64,000 bases of DNA from Rudaea sp. Lineage in GTDB: Bacteria > Pseudomonadota > Gammaproteobacteria > Xanthomonadales > Rhodanobacteraceae. Positions 51,016-60,222 of this stretch are shown piece by piece. Both the position numbers and the translations under genes were made by a program. The notes beneath the pieces were generated by a model, which was not told where the DNA came from, searched no databases, and saw only the letters and a program-made list of their open reading frames with translations. The stretch covers positions 1 to 64,000 of the forward strand of contig JARLJU010000340.1 in the NCBI GenBank assembly GCA_031291055.1. Direction: 5' to 3'. Every line of letters starts with the position of its first letter. The stretch's first letter is position 1.

Positions 51016-53487
51016 CTACTCGTAGCCAAGGATAGCACGGCGCAGGAAATTCTCCGTGCGCGTGCCGGAACTGCCCAGACCCTTGAACTCGACCTCCACA
51101 TACAGGCCGGTATCGGCCTGCACCTGGCCGATGGCGTTGATGTAACGCCGCGCCAGCACGCGCAGGGCCACGCAGCAGCTGTCGTATTCGGCGCCGGCAA
51201 AGGCCTCCAGCAACTGATGGTTCATCAGCGAGTAGTAGTAGCGCCCGACCACGCTCCAGTTCTGGTTCAGCGGGATCAGGGCGGTGGTATCGACCTGTTC
51301 CAGCAGGCCGCGGCGGAAGCGATAGGAGAAATTGACGATACCGTCGCCGGCAAAGCGGTGTTCGACGCTGACCGCCGACAGATCGGTGTGATGCAGGTTG
51401 GCCATCAGCTCCGCCGTCGCCGGGTCCACGACCTGCGATTCCGGGTTGTACTGCTGGTCCCACTTCAGGTCCCAGTTGTCGTTCAGGCGCAGGTCGAGTT
51501 CGGCCACGTAGTCCGAACCGGAATAGTCGACTTCCGGATAGCCGGGCAATTGCACCCGCTGCGGGTCGAAATAGCGGATCTGGCCGAAACTGGCGCTGAG
51601 CAGTTCGTCGCCAGAGGCGTTGTCGATCAGGCGCGAGGTCAAGGCCACGGTCAGGTTGTTCGCGTTGCTCTGGCGGTCCGCGCCGGTGAAGCTGTTGGAG
51701 CGGAACAGACTGGGAAAATCGAACGTCGGCAGCTGCGTGTCGAAGACCGGCAGGTCGTCCTGGTTGCGGTAGGGTACACGCAGGTAGTACAGGCGTGGCT
51801 CAAGCGTCTGGGTGAAATCGCCGCCGAAAAAGCTGGCCTGGCGCTCGAACGTCATGCCGGCGTCGACATCGAAAATCGGCACGCTGCGGGTGGGCGAATG
51901 ATCGACGAACTGCGGGGCGCCCGGATTGTCCAGGTTGTAGGCCTGCACGTCGCGAAGATCGTAGGCGGTGTAGCGCACACCGAGTTCGGGCCGGATGAAG
52001 TAACCGGCGGTTTCGATCGGATAGGCAAGATACGGATACAGGTCCATGCGCTGGCCTTCGAGGGCATCGATGCGCTGGAACGTGGTTGGCGTCGCCGCGA
52101 CGATGTCGTAAGGGCTCTTCTGGAAATTCACGTATTCCGCGTTGATGCCCCAGTCCAGGCCGCCCAGCAGGCTGTGCTCCCCCTGGAACGTGGCGCGCGG
52201 CAGGCGCTCGTAGGGCTCGAACGCTTCGGACAGATAAGGCTCGGTCACCTGGGAACTGTCGCCGCCGAAGCTCGCCGACCACCATTGGCCACGGCCGTTG
52301 AGATAGGCGCTGGATGCCAGCAGTGAAGTGGCCGACGTGGTTAGGCTGTCGCCGTAATCCTGGAAATACTGCTTGTCCGACACATGGTTGATGTCGACCG
52401 CCGCGGCCCAGTTCGGCGAAAGGTAGCTGTAGTCCTGGATCCGCACCGAATAGCGCTGCGACGGGATATCCAGCGGCGATGCCAGTACGTTTTGTCCGTC
52501 GGCCTGCTCGGCGGCGTATTGCGCCGTTTCGTCATCGACCTGATTGTCGTGCGGCACATACTTGAAGTCGATCTGCGCCTTGTCGGTTGGATCGATGAAC
52601 CGGAACTGGCCATCGAGCATTGCGCCGCGTTCGGTCGAAACCAGCGGCTCGATCGTCGCATCGTAGTTGGGCGCCAGGTTCAGGTAGTACGGCGCGCCCA
52701 GCACCAGGCCGCGGCGCTCGGTGTAACCCACCTTCGGCGGCAGAAAACCGGTTTCACGTTCGTTGTCCAGAGGAAAGCGCACGTATGGAAACCAGAAGAA
52801 CGGCATATCGCCGTAGTACATCGTGGCCCCGTGGGCATAGCCTTCGTTGCTGACGTAGTCCATTTCCAGATCGTTGCCGTGGATATGCCAGCGCACATTG
52901 TCCGGATCGCAGGTCGTATAGGTGCCGTCATGCAGCTTGCCGTGGTCCGGGTCGGTCATGTTCGCCGCCGCCGCCGTGCCGTTGCCACGCTGGCTGAGCA
53001 TCTGGTAGCGGACATTGTCGAGAAACGTCGTGTTCGGCGTGCCAGTGCCGCGCGCATGATCGGCGGACAACAGCATGCTGCGATCCTGCATGCGCACATG
53101 GCCGTCGGCGGTGTAGTCGGTGGTTTCGGTTTCGAAGGTGAGATAATCCGAGCGCAGCAACTGGTCGAGGCGCTGCAGTTGCACATCGCCTTCGAGTTTG
53201 TAGTGCGTGCGATCGGTCGCCGACACCTTCTGCGCGCTCAGATCGCTGGCTACCGCCGAGCGATCGCCCTCGGTCGGCAGCCCCGGCGTGTAGAAATCCA
53301 GCAAGTCGTTGCGCTTGCACATCACATACAGGTCTTTCTTGCTTTTCTTCGGACACTTGAGCACGCCGACCGGACAGACGGGGGTCGCATCGTCGTCGTC
53401 GGCAAACGCCAGGTGCATGAGACTCAGCGATAGCGCCAAGACGAGCAGGCGCAGGCAAGGCAGACGATGGCGGCGTAGCTGGGTCAC
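51016..53487 (-). CDS. lptD: LPS-assembly protein LptD
   Basis: The product of about 823 residues has a signal peptide, an OstA-like N-terminal beta-jellyroll (YKLEGDVQLQRLDQLLRSDYLTFETET) and a large 26-strand-type barrel. With LptE it inserts LPS in the outer leaflet. The paired cysteines near the end (DSCCV, residues 771-772) match the E. coli pair that forms disulfides with N-terminal cysteines; three N-terminal Cys (PVCPVGVLKC, MCKR) are present. The mature N-terminus has an unusual DDDD and a Lys-rich CPKKSKKD loop. Both candidate starts are GTG (53487 and 53523) without a strong ribosome binding site. Confidence 0.96.
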   Translation of the reverse strand: MTQLRRHRLPCLRLLVLALSLSLMHLAFADDDDATPVCPVGVLKCPKKSKKDLYVMCKRNDLLDFYTPGLPTEGDRSAVASDLSAQKVSATDRTHYKLEGDVQLQRLDQLLRSDYLTFETETTDYTADGHVRMQDRSMLLSADHARGTGTPNTTFLDNVRYQMLSQRGNGTAAAANMTDPDHGKLHDGTYTTCDPDNVRWHIHGNDLEMDYVSNEGYAHGATMYYGDMPFFWFPYVRFPLDNERETGFLPPKVGYTERRGLVLGAPYYLNLAPNYDATIEPLVSTERGAMLDGQFRFIDPTDKAQIDFKYVPHDNQVDDETAQYAAEQADGQNVLASPLDIPSQRYSVRIQDYSYLSPNWAAAVDINHVSDKQYFQDYGDSLTTSATSLLASSAYLNGRGQWWSASFGGDSSQVTEPYLSEAFEPYERLPRATFQGEHSLLGGLDWGINAEYVNFQKSPYDIVAATPTTFQRIDALEGQRMDLYPYLAYPIETAGYFIRPELGVRYTAYDLRDVQAYNLDNPGAPQFVDHSPTRSVPIFDVDAGMTFERQASFFGGDFTQTLEPRLYYLRVPYRNQDDLPVFDTQLPTFDFPSLFRSNSFTGADRQSNANNLTVALTSRLIDNASGDELLSASFGQIRYFDPQRVQLPGYPEVDYSGSDYVAELDLRLNDNWDLKWDQQYNPESQVVDPATAELMANLHHTDLSAVSVEHRFAGDGIVNFSYRFRRGLLEQVDTTALIPLNQNWSVVGRYYYSLMNHQLLEAFAGAEYDSCCVALRVLARRYINAIGQVQADTGLYVEVEFKGLGSSGTRTENFLRRAILGYE

Positions 53488-53621
53488 GGGATATTCTTGT
53501 GGGGATGGCGCAACGGGCGGCACAGCTTGCCTGATTCGCCGAAAACGGGCAATGCGGGGAACGCAAACGCACCCGTCGCTGTCTGTATCGCGCCACCCTG
53601 CGACTTCCCACGAGGCAACGC

Positions 53622-54026
53622 ATGAATGACAGGATCAGCAAGACCGAGGCCCAATGGCGCGAAAAACTCAGCCCCGAGCAATATGCTGTGTGCCGCTGCT
53701 CGGCCACGGAGCCGGCGTTCACCGGCAAATACTATGATCATCATGAAGCCGGCACCTATGTCTGCGCCGGCTGCGGCGCGCCACTGTTCGAGTCGAATGC
53801 CAAGTATGAATCCGGTTCCGGGTGGCCCAGCTATTTTCGGCCCATCGCAGCAACCGCGGTGGCCGAATACCAGGATACCTCGCATGGAATGCGCCGCGTC
53901 GAGGCCAAGTGCGCGCGATGCGAATCGCACCTCGGTCATGTCTTCCCCGATGGTCCGAAGCCCACCGGTCTGCGCTATTGCATCAATTCGGCGGCGCTGG
54001 GGTTCGAGCCGGCCGAACCGGGTTGA
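53622..54026 (+). CDS. msrB: peptide-methionine (R)-S-oxide reductase
   Basis: The 134-residue enzyme has the zinc site CAGC (C48, C51) and CARC (C97, C100), the substrate segment [20 protein letters not shown] and the catalytic Cys120 in [11 protein letters not shown]. It reduces methionine-R-sulfoxide in proteins with thioredoxin. Without a signal peptide it is cytosolic. It is divergent from lptD and ends one base from the oppositely oriented deacetylase gene. Confidence 0.97.
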   Translation: MNDRISKTEAQWREKLSPEQYAVCRCSATEPAFTGKYYDHHEAGTYVCAGCGAPLFESNAKYESGSGWPSYFRPIAATAVAEYQDTSHGMRRVEAKCARCESHLGHVFPDGPKPTGLRYCINSAALGFEPAEPG

Positions 54027-54027
54027 A

Positions 54028-54948
54028 TCAAGTCATCAGTGCCGCGACATGAGCGGCGGTCGATTCGCGCAGCGCGGTCAGACTGTAGCCGCCTTCCAGG
54101 CTCGAGACCACGCGATTTGAGGCGTATGTTTGCGCGATACCCACAAGCTCCCGGGTGATCCAGAGGTAGTCCTCGTTGCCCAGGTTCAGATTGGCCAGCG
54201 GATCCAGGTAGTGTGCGTCGAATCCGGCCGAGATCAGCACAAGTTCCGGACGGAAGCGGTGCAATGCCGGCAGCACGATATCGTTGCAGGCTTCGCGGAA
54301 CGCGAACGAGCTTGCCGAAGGCGGTAGCGGCGCGTTGACGATATTGCCGACGCCGGTTTCGGCGGCAGCGCCGGTGCCCGGGTAAAGCGGCGATTGGTGC
54401 GTCGAGGCATACAGCACGCGCGGCTCGCTCCAGAAGATGTCCTGGGTACCGTTGCCGTGGTGCACGTCGAAGTCGACGATGGCAACGCGCTGGAGTCCTT
54501 TCGACAGGGCCAGCGCGGCGCCGGCCGCAATATTGTTGAACAGGCAGAATCCCATCGCCGTCGTGCGCGTTGCATGATGGCCGGGCGGCCGCACCGCGCA
54601 GAAGGCGCGGGTTGCATCGCCATCGATGACGGCATCGACCGCCGCACAGACTGCGCCGGCGGCACGTAGCGCGGCCTCCAGCGAGTCCGGCGACATCGCC
54701 GTGTCGGCGTCGAGGCGCACGTAGCCGTCCTTCGGAGCGGCCGCAAGGATCCGCTCGATCAACGCCGCGTCGTGCACGCGCGCAAGCTGCGCGCGGGTGG
54801 CGCGCGGCGCTTCGCGGCGATCCAGCGCGGCGAAGCGTTCGTCATCCAGTGCCTGCAGCACCGCCTGCAGTCGCGACGGCGATTCAGGGTGGCCGGGGCC
54901 GGGCTGATGGGCGAGGCAGGCGGCGTGGGTATACAAAGCGACATTCAT
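54028..54948 (-). CDS. histone-deacetylase-like amidohydrolase
   Basis: The 306-residue protein is a class II HDAC-type arginase-fold hydrolase: RPPGHHATRTTAMGFCLFNN with H124-H125, IVDFDVHHGNGTQDIFW with zinc ligands D161 and H163, and ISAGFDAHYLDPLANLNL with the third ligand Asp. Bacterial members deacetylate polyamines (APAH-like), acetoin-type or protein substrates; the substrate here is open. The start overlaps the upstream gene's stop (ATGA), and it closes a run of overlapping genes with the PduO adenosyltransferase. Confidence 0.93.
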   Translation of the reverse strand: MNVALYTHAACLAHQPGPGHPESPSRLQAVLQALDDERFAALDRREAPRATRAQLARVHDAALIERILAAAPKDGYVRLDADTAMSPDSLEAALRAAGAVCAAVDAVIDGDATRAFCAVRPPGHHATRTTAMGFCLFNNIAAGAALALSKGLQRVAIVDFDVHHGNGTQDIFWSEPRVLYASTHQSPLYPGTGAAAETGVGNIVNAPLPPSASSFAFREACNDIVLPALHRFRPELVLISAGFDAHYLDPLANLNLGNEDYLWITRELVGIAQTYASNRVVSSLEGGYSLTALRESTAAHVAALMT

Positions 54949-55400
54949 GATGCAGGCGTCATTTCGGATTGCAACATTTCGAGCGCGGCCAGGGCCTGCG
55001 GCATGGTCAGGCGGTCCGCCGCGGCCGCGGTTTGCGCCGGCACCCAGGCCGGGAACACGATTTCCTCGACGACATGTTTTCCGCTTTCACTGTGTATCTC
55101 GCGTACACGCGCAAGATGTACGGCCGGAAAATGTATTGCCGCGCGGATGAGGGCTGGCCACAGGCGCTCGTGCACGAAACTGATCTTGGCGTCGACGATG
55201 CGGCAGACTAGCACCTGCGGCGCGGCGCGCACGGCGCGTGTTGCGGCAAAGATCTCGCGACTGCGCGGATGCGACCACCAGTTGCCGCGCAGCGTTTCGC
55301 CGGCCACCGCTTCGGCCAGTACCGGAATCGCCCCGCGGTGTGCGGCTTCGCAGACGACGCCGTGGCGCTCGACGAAGTCCAGGGCCTGTCGTGGCGTCAT
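54945..55400 (-). CDS. conserved hypothetical protein between pduO and the deacetylase
   Basis: A 151-residue soluble protein (MTPRQALDFVERHGVVCEAAH start). Notable are the GNWWSHPRSREIFAATRAVR segment and APQVLVCRIVDAKISFVHERLWPALIR, which suggest a small DNA- or nucleotide-interacting alpha/beta domain, but I cannot assign a function. The gene overlaps both neighbours by ATGA, so its product is made from the same mRNA as the cobalamin adenosyltransferase and the deacetylase. An upstream in-frame start is less likely. Confidence 0.78.
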   Translation of the reverse strand: MTPRQALDFVERHGVVCEAAHRGAIPVLAEAVAGETLRGNWWSHPRSREIFAATRAVRAAPQVLVCRIVDAKISFVHERLWPALIRAAIHFPAVHLARVREIHSESGKHVVEEIVFPAWVPAQTAAAADRLTMPQALAALEMLQSEMTPAS

Positions 55401-55960
55401 GCCGTCGGCTTTTTGCGCCGCTCGTGTTGCCACAGCACTTCGCCGTGGCCGGACGCACGCGCCAGCACGCGCGCAATCACAAACAGCAGATCAGAGAGGC
55501 GATTGAGGTAACGCACCGCTTCCGGCCGCACGGTTTCCGTCCGCGTCAGCGAAACGACTTCGCGCTCGGCGCGCCGGCACACCGTGCGCGCCACGTGGCA
55601 GCATGCCGCCGCCATGCCGCCACCGGGCAGGATGAAATCCTTGAGCGCGGGCAGATCGGCATTGAAGCCGTCGAGCGTGGTTTCCAGGCGTCCGATATCG
55701 GCATCGTGGATCATCGTCATGCCGGGAATGCACAACTCGCCGCCGAGATCGAACAGATCGTGCTGCACCTGAGTCAGCGTTTCGCGCACGTCGGCGGAAA
55801 TTTCCTGCGCCAGCACCATGCCGATGGCGCTGTTGAGTTCATCGACCGTGCCGTAGGCAGCCACCCGCACCGAGTCCTTGGCCACACGGGTGCCGTCGCC
55901 GAGGCCCGTCGTGCCATCGTCGCCGGTTTTTGTATAGATTTTGCTTAGCCGGTTGCCCAC
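55397..55960 (-). CDS. cob(I)yrinic acid a,c-diamide adenosyltransferase, PduO type
   Basis: The 187-residue enzyme has the PduO ATP-binding N-terminus IYTKTGDDGTTGLGDGTRVAKDS, DELNSAIGMVL and the helical bundle residues FILPGGG and ARTVCRRAEREVV, with YLNRLSDLLFVIAR. It transfers adenosyl from ATP to cob(I)alamin, making adenosylcobalamin. It starts at GTG (VGNRLSK); no ATG is available. It lies 13 bases after a DUF6580-like membrane protein gene, and a histidine phosphatase gene is further upstream, suggesting a corrinoid-salvage unit. Confidence 0.93.
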   Translation of the reverse strand: MGNRLSKIYTKTGDDGTTGLGDGTRVAKDSVRVAAYGTVDELNSAIGMVLAQEISADVRETLTQVQHDLFDLGGELCIPGMTMIHDADIGRLETTLDGFNADLPALKDFILPGGGMAAACCHVARTVCRRAEREVVSLTRTETVRPEAVRYLNRLSDLLFVIARVLARASGHGEVLWQHERRKKPTA

Positions 55961-55973
55961 GGTGAGGCTATGT

Positions 55974-56531
55974 TCAAACTGCAGCGCCCTGCAGCGTCGT
56001 CCAGTGCCGGCGCAGCACCTCGAACCCGCCAAACAAAGCCGCGCTCCATACCAGCGTTCCCGCAAGCCAGCTCTTGAGGAAGGGAAGGGCGGCGACATAG
56101 CAGGAGACGATGCCTTCGCGGCAATAGACCGTGTCGCCCATCAGCCATTCGGCAAAGCTCACGACGGCAAAGAACATCAGCGACCCGGCAATGCCGCAGC
56201 CGGCGATGCGGAGCACGCTGACTTTGTCGCGCAGGCTGAAACCGAGCAGCACGCTGGCTGCAATGCAGGCGTAGATCACCGGGATCAGTGGATGCAGGCC
56301 GATGAACAGGTCAGCGAGGAACATCGCGGCCAGTGGCACGATGAAGGCCAGGCGGCGATCGCTGAAGTAGGCGCCCCCGAACAGGGCGATGGCTTCGACA
56401 GGAGTGAAGTTGTACGGGAACACTCCCGGAAAATAGAAGATGACCAGACGCACGCCGACGGCGAACGCGATCATCGCGATCAATACGCCGGTGCGCGGCG
56501 AAAGGATGTTGTCTTGTGGAAAATGTTGCAT
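55974..56531 (-). CDS. DUF6580-like integral membrane protein
   Basis: The 185-residue protein has five or six hydrophobic helices with the pattern NFTPVEAIALFGGAYFSDRRLAFIVPLAAMFLADLFIGLH, as in the small family often annotated DUF6580. The topology and NFTP-A-x-A-L-F-x-G-A segment resemble the membrane components of ECF-type vitamin transporters, which would fit the adjacent cobalamin enzyme; this is inference. GGAG sits nine bases before the ATG. A palindromic repeat occupies the region upstream. Confidence 0.75.
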   Translation of the reverse strand: MQHFPQDNILSPRTGVLIAMIAFAVGVRLVIFYFPGVFPYNFTPVEAIALFGGAYFSDRRLAFIVPLAAMFLADLFIGLHPLIPVIYACIAASVLLGFSLRDKVSVLRIAGCGIAGSLMFFAVVSFAEWLMGDTVYCREGIVSCYVAALPFLKSWLAGTLVWSAALFGGFEVLRRHWTTLQGAAV

Positions 56532-56579
56532 TATGAGGTTCTCCAAGCTTCGATGACGGTCGAGCGGGGATTCAAGATG

Positions 56580-56653
56580 CCGTTCGCCCAGGGGCGAAGG
56601 ATGAACGGTTCAGCGAGGTTGCCGTTCATGGTTCGATAGCTCACCACGAACGG
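56580..56653. repeat. intergenic palindromic repeat of the CCGTTC/GAACGG type
   Basis: Two modules are each bounded by CCGTTC and GAACGG (56580-56608 and 56622-56653) and contain the GCCC-AGGGGC-GAAGG and ATGGTTCG-x-AGCTCACCAC cores. I recognise this as a repeat common in intergenic regions of many proteobacteria. It lies between two co-directional genes and may act as an mRNA stabiliser or terminator. Confidence 0.65.
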
Positions 56654-56662
56654 CCCTGGCCG

Positions 56663-57268
56663 CTATTCCTGCTCGAAGCGCGATGCATTGACATAGCATA
56701 CTTCAAACTGCCCGCTGCGGGAGCGAACGCGCGCGGCGTGGGCGTGATCGATGCGCAGTGCGAAGGCGCGTGACGGCGGCAGTCCGAGCGCGTGGCAGAG
56801 CACGGCGCGGATGGAACCGGCATGCGCCACGGCCAGCACGGTGTCCTCGTCGCGGGTCGAGCCGAGCAGGGACGACAGCCACGCACCGGTGCGGCGGATC
56901 ACATCCGAGAAGCTTTCGCCGCCGGGCGCTTCCTGGATCACCCAGTTGTTGGCCCAGTGCTCGTAACGTGCGCCATCGCTGCGCACGATCTCGTCCCAGC
57001 GTTTTCCATCCCAACCGCCAAGGTTCACTTCGCGCAGGCGTGCGTCGGTCAGCGGCTCGATCGCGAAGCGCGCGGCAAAGATCGCGGCGGCCTGCTGCGC
57101 GCGCTTCAAATCGCTGGAGAACAGGAAACGCGGCGCCGGTTCCGTCCAGGTGGCGGCAAGCTGCTGCACCGCGCCGAAACCCTCTGCCGACAACGGCGCG
57201 TCGGTCTGGCCCAGGCACAGCCCGGGGGCAGCATCGACATCGCCATGGCGGACGAGGATCAGGTCCAT
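56663..57268 (-). CDS. histidine phosphatase (phosphoglycerate-mutase-like), possible CobC
   Basis: The 201-residue protein has the catalytic RHG motif at the N-terminus (LILVRHGDVDAAPG), SSDLKRAQQAAAIFA, LREVNLGGWDGKRWDEI and the second His in VLAVAHAGSIRAVL. LREVNLGGWDGKRW resembles alpha-ribazole phosphatase (CobC), which removes phosphate in nucleotide-loop assembly of cobalamin. Placement upstream of the PduO gene supports that reading, but family members differ widely in substrate. ubiH is divergent, 57 bases away. Confidence 0.82.
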   Translation of the reverse strand: MDLILVRHGDVDAAPGLCLGQTDAPLSAEGFGAVQQLAATWTEPAPRFLFSSDLKRAQQAAAIFAARFAIEPLTDARLREVNLGGWDGKRWDEIVRSDGARYEHWANNWVIQEAPGGESFSDVIRRTGAWLSSLLGSTRDEDTVLAVAHAGSIRAVLCHALGLPPSRAFALRIDHAHAARVRSRSGQFEVCYVNASRFEQE

Positions 57269-57325
57269 GTTCGAGTCCGGGGAAAGGTGATACAGCGTAG
57301 CATTTTGAAGCAGTATGATTGCCCA

Positions 57326-58543
57326 ATGGACAATACTCACGATGTGCTCATCGTCGGCGGCGGTCTGGTCGGCGCGAGTCTGGCGATTGCACTCGACGGC
57401 GCCGGACTGCGTGTGGCCCTGGTCGAGGCCGCACCACCGCGCGCCGATCTGCAGCCCAGCTACGACGAGCGCAATCTGGCCCTGGCCCGGGCCAGCGTCA
57501 ATGCGCTGACGGCGCTGGGTGTCTGGGCCTTGGTGGGTGCGCGGGCCACGCCGATCCGCAAAATCCATGTCAGCCGACAGGGCGAATTCGGCGCGGTGCG
57601 GATGAATGCGGCCGCGCATGGCGTGGATGCCTTCGGTGCAGTGCTGCCGGCGCGTGAACTGGGCAATGGCCTGCTGGCGCGCCTGGATGCCTGCCGCGCG
57701 CTGACGCGCCATGCGCCGGCGAAACTCGATTCCATAAGCATTGCCGACGATGCGGTTACAGCCACGCTGGCAGCCAGCCACGGCCAAATTCAGCTGCGGA
57801 CGCGCTTGCTGGTCGGCGCGGACGGCACCACGTCGTTCGTGCGCTCTGCGCTGGGCATCGACGTGGAAAATATGGACTATGCGCAGGCCGCCTTCGTCTG
57901 CACGATCACGCCGGAACGCGCTCCGGATTGCGCGTACGAGCGTTTCACGGCCACGGGCCCGGTCGCTGTGCTGCCCCTGGCCGATCGCCGCGCCGGTGTC
58001 GTGCTGACCGTTCCGGCGGCCGATGCCGGGCATGTCGCCGCACTGGACGATGCCGGTTTCGTGGAGCTGGTGCAGGCGCGTTTCGGCTGGCGTCTGGGTC
58101 GCCTGAACCGGCCGGGCCGACGCGTGTCTTATCCGCTGCAGCGAGTGCGCGCGACGCGTCTGGTCGCTCCGCGCGGCGTGATCGTCGGCAATGCCGCCCA
58201 GACCCTGCATCCGATCGGCGCGCAGGGCTTCAATTTGGGTCTGCGCGATGCGCTGACTCTGGCCGAGTTGCTGATCGACGGCGCCCGGGCCGGAGGCGAT
58301 CCTGGCGATGCCGCCATGCTTGCCGACTATGCCGCACGCCGGTGCGAAGATCGTGATGGCACGATTGCGATGAGCGACGCCCTGGCACGGCTCACGGCCA
58401 ATGAATCGCCGCCGCTCAAGCTGCTGCGTTCGCTGGGTCTGCTGGCGCTGGATCGCGTGCCGACGCTGCAGGCCGCGCTGGCGCGGCGCGGCATGGGCTT
58501 CCGCGCCGGGGCACCGCGCCTCGCTTTGGGAGAAGGGCCATGA
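57326..58543 (+). CDS. ubiH: 2-octaprenyl-6-methoxyphenol hydroxylase UbiH
   Basis: The 405-residue FAD-dependent monooxygenase has a Rossmann dinucleotide motif DVLIVGGGLVGASLAIAL (residues 6-23), the second FAD motif LVGADGTTSFVRSAL and the third GNAAQTLHPIGAQGFNLGLRDA. The NAAQTLHPIGAQGFNLGLRD form is diagnostic of UbiH, which hydroxylates the ring of the ubiquinone precursor. Its stop overlaps the start of a second hydroxylase gene (ATGA). Confidence 0.93.
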   Translation: MDNTHDVLIVGGGLVGASLAIALDGAGLRVALVEAAPPRADLQPSYDERNLALARASVNALTALGVWALVGARATPIRKIHVSRQGEFGAVRMNAAAHGVDAFGAVLPARELGNGLLARLDACRALTRHAPAKLDSISIADDAVTATLAASHGQIQLRTRLLVGADGTTSFVRSALGIDVENMDYAQAAFVCTITPERAPDCAYERFTATGPVAVLPLADRRAGVVLTVPAADAGHVAALDDAGFVELVQARFGWRLGRLNRPGRRVSYPLQRVRATRLVAPRGVIVGNAAQTLHPIGAQGFNLGLRDALTLAELLIDGARAGGDPGDAAMLADYAARRCEDRDGTIAMSDALARLTANESPPLKLLRSLGLLALDRVPTLQAALARRGMGFRAGAPRLALGEGP

Positions 58544-59724
58544 GCCGGCGCGGCATGCACGATGTCGTCGTGGTCGGCGCCGGCATGGTCGGCGCGGCGC
58601 TGGCGCTGGCGCTGGCGCGCGAGGGTTTCGACGTGGCCGTGATCGAGCCGCGTGCGCCAGCGCCGTGGCGCGTGGAGGACGAGGTCGACCTTCGTGTCGT
58701 TGCCCTGGCGCCCTCGTCGACAGGGCTGTTCGGACGTCTGGATGTATGGAAGTCCATCGTTGCCGCACGCGCCTGCGCCTACCGGCGCATGCACGTGTGG
58801 GACGCGCTGGCGCCCGGAGAACTCGATTTCGATGCCGCGGATCGCGGCGAATCGGCGCTCGGCTGGATCGTGGAAAATCGCCTGATCCAGCAAACGCTGT
58901 GGCAGTCGCTGCAAAACGATGCGCGCATCGCCCTGCACTGTCCGGCACGGGTGACGGCCACCGAGGCGGATGCGCAACGGCGTACGCTTGTGCTCGATGA
59001 CGGCAGGTCGTTGTCGGCGCGTCTTGTCGTCGCGGCGGATGGCGCGGAGTCAGCCCTGCGCGGCATGGTCGGCATCGTCACGCAGGATCGCGATTATGCG
59101 CAACGCGCGATCGTTGCCCACGTCGCTACAGAACGGCCGCACGAATCCACGGCATGGCAACGCTTCCTGCCCGGCGCGACGATTGCCTTCCTGCCGCTCG
59201 CCGACGGCCGCAGCTCGATCGTCTGGTCGGTGCCGGACAACGAAGCCGCACGCCTGCTTATGCTGGATGATGCGCAGTTCTGTGCAGAACTCGGCGCCGC
59301 ATTCGATTTCCGCCTTGGCGTGATCACGGCAACCACGTCCAGAACCGCTTTTCCGCTGCGCATGCGCGTCGCCGAGCGATACCTGGCGCCGCGCTTTGCC
59401 CTGATCGGCGATGCCGCACATGTCGTGCATCCGCTGGCCGGGCAGGGCGTGAACCTCGGGCTTCGCGATGCCGTGGAACTTGCGGTCGTGCTGGTTGATG
59501 CACGCGACGCAAAAAGGGATTTTTCCGCGGAATCCACATTGCGGCAATTTGAACGCGGCCGGCGCAGCGACAATGCGCTGGCGGCGCATGCGTTCGATGC
59601 GATCCAGCGCACGTTTGCGAGCGAGCTTGTGCCGCTGGCGGGTTTGCGCGGCGCTGCCCTGGCCGCTGTGAACCGCATCGGCCCGCTGAAGAATTTCCTC
59701 GCAGCACGCGCCGCCGGACGCTGA
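58540..59724 (+). CDS. second FAD-dependent ubiquinone-biosynthesis hydroxylase (UbiI/UbiF-like)
   Basis: The 394-residue protein is a paralogue of UbiH with GxGxxG (DVVVVGAGMVGAALALALA), VAADGAESALRG and LIGDAAHVVHPLAGQGVNLGLRDAVEL. The GDAAH-x-x-HPLAGQGVNLG form groups it with UbiI, UbiF and VisC rather than UbiH. Which ring position it hydroxylates (C5 or C6) cannot be read. Overlap with ubiH indicates joint translation, and the pair carries out successive steps of ubiquinone synthesis. Confidence 0.9.
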   Translation: MSRRGMHDVVVVGAGMVGAALALALAREGFDVAVIEPRAPAPWRVEDEVDLRVVALAPSSTGLFGRLDVWKSIVAARACAYRRMHVWDALAPGELDFDAADRGESALGWIVENRLIQQTLWQSLQNDARIALHCPARVTATEADAQRRTLVLDDGRSLSARLVVAADGAESALRGMVGIVTQDRDYAQRAIVAHVATERPHESTAWQRFLPGATIAFLPLADGRSSIVWSVPDNEAARLLMLDDAQFCAELGAAFDFRLGVITATTSRTAFPLRMRVAERYLAPRFALIGDAAHVVHPLAGQGVNLGLRDAVELAVVLVDARDAKRDFSAESTLRQFERGRRSDNALAAHAFDAIQRTFASELVPLAGLRGAALAAVNRIGPLKNFLAARAAGR

Positions 59725-59784
59725 GGGCAAAATCCGCCGCCCTTAGGCTATGATGGACGCTGGCTTTCGAGGGAGATCGCAAAC

Positions 59785-60213
59785 ATGTGGCTGCTCAATC
59801 TGATTCTGTTGATTCTGCTGGGCGTGCTGGGAATTGCCTCGTGGCTGAAAAGCCGTCAGCCCAAGGTCAGCGCGCAGATCAACAAGCTCGAGTCGGTGGA
59901 AGGCTGGGTCGGTCTCGCCGGACTGGTCTGGGGCATCGTCATGCTGCTGCAGTGGCTGTCCGCAGCATCCGTCGTCCTGCACTTCGCGCCCGGGCTGGGG
60001 CTGATCGGGCTGGTCACGATCCTAGTCATCCTGGCGCTGTCCCTGATCCTGGCGCTGCCGGTATTGCGCTCGCTGTTCGGCAGCAACGATTTCACCGGCA
60101 AGCTGGGCCAGCTTACGACCAAGCTCGCGCCCTACAAGATCGGCCTGGGGTTCGCCTGTCTGGTACTGGCATTGTATACATTGTTCACAATGGCCAGCTA
60201 CCGCGCGTTCTGA
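59785..60213 (+). CDS. small integral membrane protein
   Basis: The 142-residue product has four hydrophobic helices (WLLNLILLILLGVLGIASWL; GLAGLVWGIVMLLQWL; LIGLVTILVILALSLILALPVL; IGLGFACLVLALYTLFTM) and a short polar linker with GSNDFTGKLGQLTTKLAPYK. I do not know its function. The start follows GAGGGAGA. It ends nine bases from the opposite-strand pseudogene. The last helix is encoded by CATTGTATAC, a motif also seen in two other genes here. Confidence 0.7.
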   Translation: MWLLNLILLILLGVLGIASWLKSRQPKVSAQINKLESVEGWVGLAGLVWGIVMLLQWLSAASVVLHFAPGLGLIGLVTILVILALSLILALPVLRSLFGSNDFTGKLGQLTTKLAPYKIGLGFACLVLALYTLFTMASYRAF

Positions 60214-60222
60214 CGCGCGCCG

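Noticed and set aside
56532-56662. Cobalamin riboswitch upstream of the DUF6580-like and pduO genes
   Set aside because: The expected B12-box core is not visible; the hairpins there belong to the CCGTTC/GAACGG repeat.
57269-58948. Upstream extension of the histidine phosphatase frame
   Set aside because: It is antisense to ubiH and the second hydroxylase gene, and the RHG motif lies at the N-terminus of the short version as in the family.
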